In this document: in pieces, positions 56,672 to 64,000 of the stretch
How positions within the stretch are numbered: position 1 is the first letter of the stretch
Layout of the letters: each line of letters starts with the position of its first letter
Assembly: GCA_963931925.1 (NCBI GenBank)
Contig: OZ007575.1
Span: forward strand, 39,328,846-39,392,845
DNA length: 64,000 bases
DNA from: Onchidella celtica
Lineage: Eukaryota > Mollusca > Gastropoda > Systellommatophora > Onchidiidae
Direction of reading: 5' to 3'
Position numbers and translations under genes: made by a program
Notes under the pieces: generated by a model
Database searches by the model: none
Seen by the model: only the letters and a program-made list of their open reading frames with translations
What the model was told of the DNA's origin: nothing

Positions 56672-59647
56672 TGTTATGGGACATGGCATGAGTGTTTCCC
56701 CTGTAGTTGTTCCCCTTGTCTGAAAGTGCTGATAATGTAATTGTGTGTGTGTTTGGGTTGATCGCGTGTGTGTGTCGTCTGGAGGATAGCTATTTGTTAC
56801 GGAGGATTTACATGTGCATGTCCATGTGCTGGGAGATTGTGATGTTGATGTTAGACAATATTTGTAACTGGTTATATATATTATGTTCGTCACCAGTGAG
56901 ATTGTACATGTTCTTATCCTTGTACTGGTCTGCATTGTATTGAGAACGGTACTTAGCAACCTAGTCTTCGCGGATAAGGACGAAAAAATTCGGAGGGCCC
57001 GTGTGCACGTTGCGCACGTTAAAGATACCTTGGCAGTTGGAAATCGTAAAGAGCAGGCCGAAAGGCCGCTGCCCTGGCAAAATTGAAATTAATAGATTAA
57101 AAATTTATCCATATCATCTCCCCCCCCCCCCCACCCCCTGCCAGAACAAGAAATAATAAAAAAAAAAAAAAAAAAAAGTAAAGTGAGGTGTAAATGCCAA
57201 GGGCAGCGAACCTCCTAAAATAAAGACCTCAAATCGGTCTGCATTGTATTGTAATAACCGTTTGAAGTAATCTGGTCTATACTACCAAGTCTTCCAGTCC
57301 TGTGATTGAATGGATGCACAAAACTAGCAACACAACAGAACTGGCGACAATGATAAAAACTGGAAGACCAGCAAAGACACTGCCGAGGATACAGACCCGC
57401 CCGGTAGACCCCTGATGATCCAGGGAGCAAACCCAGCGACCTTCGGATAACCGGAGCTGGACCTTTGGCAGCAGTGCAGACACAGTCACAGCAACCTGAT
57501 GGCGACACGATCTCAGACCAGTGCCAACGATGACCTGATCCAGTTGCTGAGATCGCAGATGGAGCAACAGCGCCAACAGATGGGATCGCAGATGGAGCAA
57601 CAGCGCCAACAGATGGAGTTGTTGATAACAGCACTAGCCAGTAAGTCAACAACTCCTACGGCAACCAAATTCTGTGAGTTTGACCCCACGTCAGAGCTTT
57701 GGACCGATTATTGGTCCAGATTCGAGACATTAGTGAAGGCCAACTCAGTCCCAGCAGAAAAAAGGGCGGAAGTTTTTCTGACAAACCAGATGTCCGCAAC
57801 ATTCAAGCTCCTTAAGAACCTGGCAGTTCAACAGACATCCCCCAAGGACGTCAACAGCCTCTCCATTGATTGAAGAAATCCAGGCGTACATGGCAGACCA
57901 CTTCAATCCAAAACGCTTCGTAGTCCGAGAGCGGTTCAAGTTCTGGACCAGGACAGAGCGGCAACCTGGTGAGAGTGCCCATGAGCTGGCAGCAAGGATC
58001 AGACAGGAAGCAGCCACGTGTGATTTCGCATCCATCACAGATCCTCTGGATGAGGCGATGCGGACCAGATTCGTGTGTAGTATCGGCAACGAAGCGGTGG
58101 TGAAGGCGCTGTTCAAAGAAAAAGATGAGCTGACATTCAGCCGTGCTGTGCAAGTTACTGCCGAGGTGGAGGAGGCTACCCAAGTGACAAAAGAGACAAT
58201 CACCAGTCCAGCCTCTGTCAATGCCCCGGTTTTCCAGCTTCGTCCAGGAAGCGGTGCAAGCGCCAAGGAACAGAAAAGAAGACCTGGCAAAATCACAACT
58301 CAAAATACCAAAAGAAACCAGAGCCCAGTGGCAGCCAAGATCACAAGTCCTGTAGCCAGGAGACAGATGTGGCGGTGCCCACAGCTCTGACCAGTGCAAG
58401 TTTAAGGACACAATATGCAATTTCTGCGGCAAGAAAGGCCACATCAAACGAGCCTGCCGCCAGATCAAGAAGCAAGGGCCCGTAAAAAGAGTGCAGCGTG
58501 TTGGCCGAGAGACGTCAGACGCGGAGCCACTGGTCCAGACCTGTCATCTCGACGAAGGCGACCATCCGGAAGCTAGAAGACTTCGGACACTTCGGTTACC
58601 CCGAGTACCTTGTTTCTGACAATGCAGCCTGCTTCCTCTCTGAGGAGTTCCAGCAATGGTGCCGACGGAAAGGAATTCAACATATGCATGGCGCACCGTA
58701 CCACCCGCAGACCAACGGTGCAGCAAAGAGACTGGTGCAGACATTCAAAAGCTGTCTTAAAAAGTCATCACTACCCCCAGTGGACGCTTTGCACGAGTTC
58801 CTGATTCAATATCGCCGGACGCCGCTACCCTGTGGATCGAGTCCAAGCCAGCTGCTGAACGGTCGGCAGATCAGAACTCAGCTTGACGCCCTGGTGCCTC
58901 CTGCCAACATTCCCAAACCAATCACCAAGCATCAGGTAGGCAGGGGGAAATTCAGCGTAGGCACCCCTTGTTTTGCCCTCACCTTTAAAGGTGGCAAAAA
59001 GGACAAATGGATGCCTGGCATTATCTCACGAACAATTGGAAAGACAATGACGGAAGTGAAGATCCACGGTACCTCGGTTCGCCGCCATTTCAATCAACTC
59101 AGGCCAAGACAGTGATTTTCTCATATGGACATAATTATGACTTTTGTGCTATAATAGTGTTAGATTCTCATATAGACATTTGACTTTTGTGCTATAATAG
59201 TGTTAGATTCCCATATATATCTCTAGACATATGACTTTTGTGCTATGGTATTATTAGCTTCCTGCCCTTCAGGCACTCAGCTGGAAGGGAGGTGTTATGG
59301 GACATGGCATGAGTTTCCCCTGTAGTTGTTTCCCTTGTCTGAAAGTGCTGATAATGTAATTGTGTGGGTGTTTGGGTTGATCGCGTGTGTGTGTCGTCTG
59401 GAGGATAGCTATTTGTTACGGAGGACTTACATGTGCATGTCCATGTGCTGGGAGATTGTGATGTTGATGTTAGACAATATTTGTAACTGGTTATATATAT
59501 TATGTTCGTCACCAGTGAGATTGTACATGTTCTTATACTTGTACTGGTCTGCATTGTATTGTAATAAACGTTTGAAGTAATCTGGTCTATACTACCAAGT
59601 CTTCGAGTCCTATGATTGAATGAATGCACAAAACTAGCAACACAACA
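56672..59647 (+). mobile_element. Ty3/Gypsy LTR retroelement, broken
   Basis: The parts in order are a 5' LTR (56672-57337, enlarged by a SINE), a gag region from about 57499 with a CNFCGKKGHIKRAC zinc knuckle, an integrase-like C-terminal part of pol (to 59115) with YHPQTNG and a GPY/F-like module, and a 3' LTR (59293-59647, 355 bp) preceded by a purine-rich tract. The LTRs begin TGTTATGG and end AACACAACA. Near-matching 5-bp flanks (GTTTC, GTTCC) may be the target duplication. The LTRs differ at about 2-3% of positions, which suggests a geologically recent insertion. It is a fossil: most of pol is not represented and there are about three breaks. Confidence 0.88.
56942..57235 (+). mobile_element. 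SINE copy 2, inserted in the 5' LTR
   Basis: It shares the body and 3' end (CCTCCTAAAATAAAGACCTC) of 12258-12727 but lacks the tRNA-like head. A perfect 15-bp duplication of LTR sequence, GGTCTGCATTGTATT, flanks it at 56927-56941 and 57236-57250. Its first 20 bp, GAGAACGGTACTTAGCAACC, are not from the SINE body seen in copy 1. It also has a longer A-run near 57160. Confidence 0.87.
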
Positions 59648-59705
59648 GTTCCATTCCATGGAGTCTCTCTATATAAGCAGTATGAAAATGAACGGAAAGC
59701 TTGAC

Positions 59706-59954
59706 TTAAGGACGAAAAAATTCGGAGGGCCCGTGTGCACGTTGTGCACGTTAAAGATACCTTGGCAGTTGGAAATCGTAAAGAGCAGGCCGAAAGGCCG
59801 CTGCCCGGGCAAAATTGAAATTAATAGATTAAAATTTATCCATATCATCTCGCCCCCCCCCTCCCCCCCCGCCAGAACAAGAAATAATAAAACAAGTAAA
59901 GTGAGGTGTAAATGCCAAGGGCAGCGAACCTCCTAAAATAAAGACCTCAAATAA
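59706..59954 (+). mobile_element. SINE copy 3, 5'-truncated
   Basis: It starts TTAAGGACGAAAAAATTCGG and runs to the shared 3' end. A perfect 15-bp duplication AACGGAAAGCTTGAC flanks it at 59691-59705 and 59955-59969. It inserted about 45 bp outside the 3' LTR. Confidence 0.87.
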
Positions 59955-59969
59955 AACGGAAAGCTTGAC

Positions 59970-61311
59970 ACTGATTAAATTTTTCTTAAAACTAAACTCG
60001 ATACTCAAAATTTCTCAAGAAATCGCATAATTATGAGACTGTGCTCAGCCGTCTGTATCATTTACTGGAATACATCATGTTATGTCAATCTACAATTAAA
60101 AGTGCTAAAATATTAAAAAGTTAAGTAAAATCAGCTACTCAAAGTTACTTGTGTGTCTAATGATAAGACAGCTAAACACCGAGGAAACTGCCGATCACTG
60201 TCCTCAATAATTAAACGGGCTATTATTGACGACATATAGCCTTCAGGCAATTAAAGAACACCCCATGATTATTTTTTTTTCTGAACATCAGTGTCACTGT
60301 TACGTAGTTTGTATTGTATTTTGTGAGCTACATGTCAAATTCTCATTTAAAACCATCCTAAATTTCATTAGAATGGACCCAAATCTTTTGAATTCAAACT
60401 GAAATGTTGACAATATTTAAGTCAGTTTTTTAGTTGGTGTAGGTTGGCATATTAACAATTATGGCTATAGAACAATTTCACTCGATGGCGTGGGCCACCT
60501 CAAAATGACTGATTTCCTTTATATTCCTTTGTATTTTAAATGATATCGAATCAGGGATATAAACACTGAGAGTGGGGGGAATTTTTTATTTCTTAAAAAT
60601 TTAATAGGTACCGTGATGCTCCCCAGTATGTCTTCGGGTACCGAGCACAATTTGACTGTTCCTATCAGTAAATTTGGCTTTTAAGTTGAATATCTTGCCC
60701 ACTGGCCCAAGGAATGAGTGACCGTGACTCGCCAACAAGCGAGGCAGAGGAAGGAGTAGTCGTCGAGCCCGTGCATTTAGCGGGAAAAAAATATACTGCA
60801 TTTTTTAAACTAATACGATAATCCCTTTCTGGTTTCTTTCTCTGCAGAAATGTAATAGAAGGAACGCCGATGTCGGTCTGGAAAGGTTAATGATTGTGGT
60901 CCATGGACTAAAATGCCATACGTAATCGAGACATTTGGGGCCAACTTGTGGTCAGTTTATGATAATGTTATCGTGGTCACTTGCCAATGAAAGTTATTGT
61001 GTCAATGGGGAAAATCCACCCCTAATTTTCAACATATCCCAGACATTCATTCACTGCCCGTCGTCCACTTTGGAATAATTATGTTGAAAACAACCATGTC
61101 CCTTATTGCTATCCGTAGCATGTTCAGTTATCGAAACACAGGTTGTTTAATCGTAAACTATCCACAAATGAGTGTCGTGGAAAAGACCAGACAAGTCAGG
61201 CAGACACACACACAGACAGATAGACAGACAGACACACAGGCAGACAGACAGAATATTAAATAAAACGTGATTTTGTATAAAATATGGAATAAAAGACACA
61301 CGCACACTTAC
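59970..61311. other. Non-coding stretch between SINE and the downstream gene exon
   Basis: It is AT-rich; a GACA/CA tract lies at 61200-61252. If the - strand gene at 61312-61951 is real, this is part of its intron. No further exon is recognised. Confidence 0.5.
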
Positions 61312-61951
61312 TGATATTGCTGAAGAGTCACGTTTCACCAGTGGTCCGTGCTCTTCGACAGAAAGACGCTTCAACACTTCCGGTGCCGGAGAAATTCCAG
61401 TGTATATAACAGGGTCCATGGGCTTGCGCTTCCCTGGTCCTCCATCAGCTCTGAGATTGCTACTTTCCTCTAAACGCCTCTGAACAGGTGTACGAAGTAA
61501 AGATTTCCAATGACGTCGCACAGCCGATGTTTCGGATCCCCGTCTCGAGTATCCTGAGTCTGAAGACAACTCTTGTGGAAAAGACCGGGCCAAATGTTCA
61601 TATGTTGCCCACTCTCTTATATTTCCTCGTGTCTCTTCTTTACCGGATCTTTGGTGGTCCGAGCTGTGTCTTCTGTCACCGACCTGGGACAATGAGCTCC
61701 TGGCTGAGGGTGACGCTGCCGCCATTGCTAGACCAAGTTCAAAGTACAAGAGCAAGGTGCTCACGATGTGGACTGTGCGCATGACGCTCAAAAACTCCCA
61801 CAGAGGTTGGCTCCGACTCTTCGCTTGAGTTCGTGTCACAGTTGTGTCATGACTAGCTTGTCTCATGTTACCTTGTCAGTTGGTATCACTTGCGCGCTTA
61901 CACTGACCTCTAGCTACTTCACAGTGTATTTGCGCTGAACGGTCGGTACTC
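61312..61951 (-). CDS. Probable first coding exon of an unidentified gene
   Basis: On the - strand an acceptor TTTCTCTTCCAATAG precedes 61951 and a donor TCA|GTAAGT follows 61312. The ATG at 61866 has an in-frame TGA 9 bp upstream; 185 codons are open to the donor, phase 0. I do not recognise the protein. Residues 29-47 look like a signal peptide (MRTVH, core VSTLLLYF, then ELGLA) if translation starts at the second Met (61782). Dibasic sites occur at 145-147 (GKR), 166-167 (KR) and 178-179 (KR), with spacers KPMDPVIYTGISPAPEVL and LSVEEHGPLV, as in peptide-hormone precursors. Alternatively a third Met (61725, good Kozak context) would give a cytosolic Ser/Arg-rich protein. Later exons lie outside what I can identify. 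Confidence 0.5.
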
Positions 61952-62659
61952 CTATTGGAAGAGAAATGGACACATCAACAAAGTAAAACAAGCTAAAACA
62001 GATCGATGTACTCAAGTGACACCTCTGTGGTAACAGTTAGGCGTAAAATCCAATTCAAAATTCTCCGCATGCCTGAGACATGTACAACACACAAAGCACT
62101 AAGAGATGTAAATGTTATGTTAGCGCTGATCCGACAAAAAGTGATTATCCTTCTAAGATCCGGTTTTGCTGGTCCAGTGCGGTCACAGCTACACATAAAC
62201 TAGGTCAGTCATTGAAGATTACCTGGCACAAAACTTAGCCCAATCTGAGATGACAAAATATCTACAGCTCACTATAGTGGCCTACAGTGCTACATAGTTG
62301 AAGGGAATAGGCCTTGGTCCATAGGCAAACTTTGACAATGAAAAGGTATCACTGAGGCACCGCACAATTTTGCTGACGTCATACCAATAACAGTCTGTCC
62401 CAGGCAGCGTCGAGTGAGGATTTCCCTGAAAGCTTTTCCTCCCCCGTGTGAAAAGCTCATTTTCTGCACCCGCAGCTGTCACCGGGATTTCAACCGAAGA
62501 AATACTTTAATCCAAATTTCTAAATGTCCAGGAATCACGGCGATCTAAACTGATTCCGGTGATGTCGGGGAAAAATCTACTCAGTCCAGAGATACTGCTG
62601 GTCTGGAGGACGGTAGAGGCTGCTAGGTCATCTCCACAGCCAAATTCAATTCCTCTTAC
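61952..62659 (-). other. Putative first intron of the - strand gene
   Basis: It is a 708-bp GT-AG interval between the two candidate exons. No repeat or coding signal is recognised within it. Confidence 0.35.
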
Positions 62660-62760
62660 CTGTACATGCGCGATACTGACAAGGAAACAGAAAACAAAAA
62701 CATCAGATGTTTAATACTTCACGTTTCCACGTGTGTAAGCACTTCTTTCTCATAGTAAAT
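62660..62760 (-). other. Possible 5' untranslated exon of the - strand gene
   Basis: A donor ATGTACAG|GTAAGAGG on the - strand ends an exon at 62660. Splicing to 61951 would remove a 708-bp intron and join the coding exon. The 5' boundary is unknown; the upper coordinate is a guess. Confidence 0.35.
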
Positions 62761-64000
62761 TACCTCTGATGCTTGCACTTACTCAACTCACGCCCATGTC
62801 ATTTTTGGGCACGCCCAGATACATAAAGCATGTCCCAATAAACATGACACTTTGCACACATCTCGACACCCATATTGTGGACGGCTGCAGAATTTAATGC
62901 TATCATAAAAAGCAGGCAGGACAGAAATGGGCAGTGGGGTGGGGTCTGATTTAAAAAAAAATGTGATCTACAATTATTGGTATTAAACCCATGTTCTGAC
63001 ACGCCATTAACAACAATTGGCTGAGAACAAACGGAATTATATTCTATATTATTGTCTTTCAGTTCTAAATAACCTGGATTCTCGAGGGACTAAAGTTCGT
63101 GTACAATGCATGCACGTAGAGTAAACGAAGCAAGTGCCCGTCTGTCATTCTGTAGGTAGGCCTACTGTACCAAATGTGTTGATAATAAAACAGTTGGCCG
63201 TGGTGTGGACGTGTTGCCATCTGATATTTTAAAATAAACCTAGTGACGGATAACGCCAGTGACTTGGCCTTCACATGCCCCCGAGGGGAACAAGGGGGAG
63301 GGGGAAAGAGAGGTGGTAACATAATGCTGGGTACAATCTGCCGTCTCTCTCCCTCCTCCTCCCCCTTTCCACTTGTTCATCATTAACAATGACTTTTACC
63401 ACAGCTAGCCAAGGGAAGTAAAAGGGGGGAAGGGAGATAACCAGCTGAAGTGTGAAATAGATGTCAAGGTTTGCCTGCCCCTTCAATGCCGGCACCTGGA
63501 CAATGAGAAAGTCTAAGCTTATATAAATGAGAGAGAGCTGCCCAAAAGACCTGTTTAGGGCAGCTACGGTGAATGGAGCAGGGAAAAGAACAGAATGCGG
63601 AGGGCAGCTGTACCAAGACCAACTACTGACAAATTCATTGTGGGATGTATTGTAAAACTACGGAGCCACTCTTTGGGTCATATGAACAAACTGAATTTTG
63701 TTTGCACAATGACTTTTTAGGGAGGGTTAGGGTGAAGATGAAATCTGGCAAAGAATTTTTTCGCTCACGAAAGGGGTGCATTAACGTCTTGGAATGTAAT
63801 TAGAATTGTCCACAAAAATGTCTGTTTTTTTTGGCTGCAGTGCCCAAAATGGCTTCCACCACAACATTAACTTAACACAAACATGATGCGGCCAGTTCAG
63901 TTCTGTGATAGATGTGTTACTGAAGACTTAATAAATCACTCTGTTTCGTTTTTGTCTCTCCGCCCATTTCTTTCCGAAAGACCAAGCGACGACAAGTTAC
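62761..64000. other. Right-end non-coding sequence
   Basis: A segment at 63660-63870 resembles 38640-38800 in reverse. There are no exons, RNA genes or other repeats that I can support. It may include the promoter of the - strand gene. Confidence 0.45.

Noticed and set aside
57215-57652. Large - strand frames across the retroelement
   Set aside because: They are shadows of the LTR element's gag region on the opposite strand.

Overview
The window reads as nuclear DNA of an invertebrate animal, most likely a lophotrochozoan and probably a gastropod mollusc. Genes are split into short exons by kilobase-scale introns, tetranucleotide microsatellites (GATA, ACAT) are long and frequent, and LINEs, tRNA-derived SINEs and small inverted-repeat elements are dense. 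The phylum is an inference from repeat style and gene structure; no marker gene fixes it.

The left half (about 2.1-33.9 kb, + strand) is one host gene that I could assemble completely: a 12-exon orthologue of CNBD2, cyclic nucleotide-binding domain-containing protein 2, 838 codons long. All exon phases agree and every junction is GT-AG. The first cyclic-nucleotide domain keeps the Glu and Arg of the phosphate-binding cassette and the second is degenerate. The N-terminus is long, basic and Ser-rich. About 50 bp after the stop codon the last part of the terminal exon is duplicated, still open and in frame behind a possible splice acceptor.

The introns carry an R2/NeSL-like LINE with a C-terminal restriction-like endonuclease (15.2-18.6 kb), an intact 1075-residue endonuclease/reverse-transcriptase ORF of a second LINE class (20.9-24.1 kb), and a 3' fragment of another restriction-endonuclease-type LINE abutting it. 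They also hold a full-length SINE with a perfect 15-bp target duplication, several minisatellites, and three copies of a near-palindromic PIF/Harbinger-like MITE. All recognisable LINE pieces inside or just upstream of the gene lie antisense to it. The LINEs sit between GATA/ACAT microsatellites on both sides, which suggests microsatellite targeting.

The right half (34-64 kb) is mostly intergenic. It has three more copies of the palindromic MITE, a second small inverted-repeat element paired with one in the last CNBD2 intron, a 5'-truncated LINE with target duplications, a tandem duplication near 50.5 kb, and a broken young Ty3/Gypsy LTR element (56.7-59.6 kb) whose 5' LTR has since received a SINE. 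Near 61.3-62.7 kb on the - strand there are probably the first two exons of another host gene. It is unidentified, but its coding part has a possible signal peptide and dibasic sites like a prohormone. I see no rRNA, functional tRNA or CRISPR.
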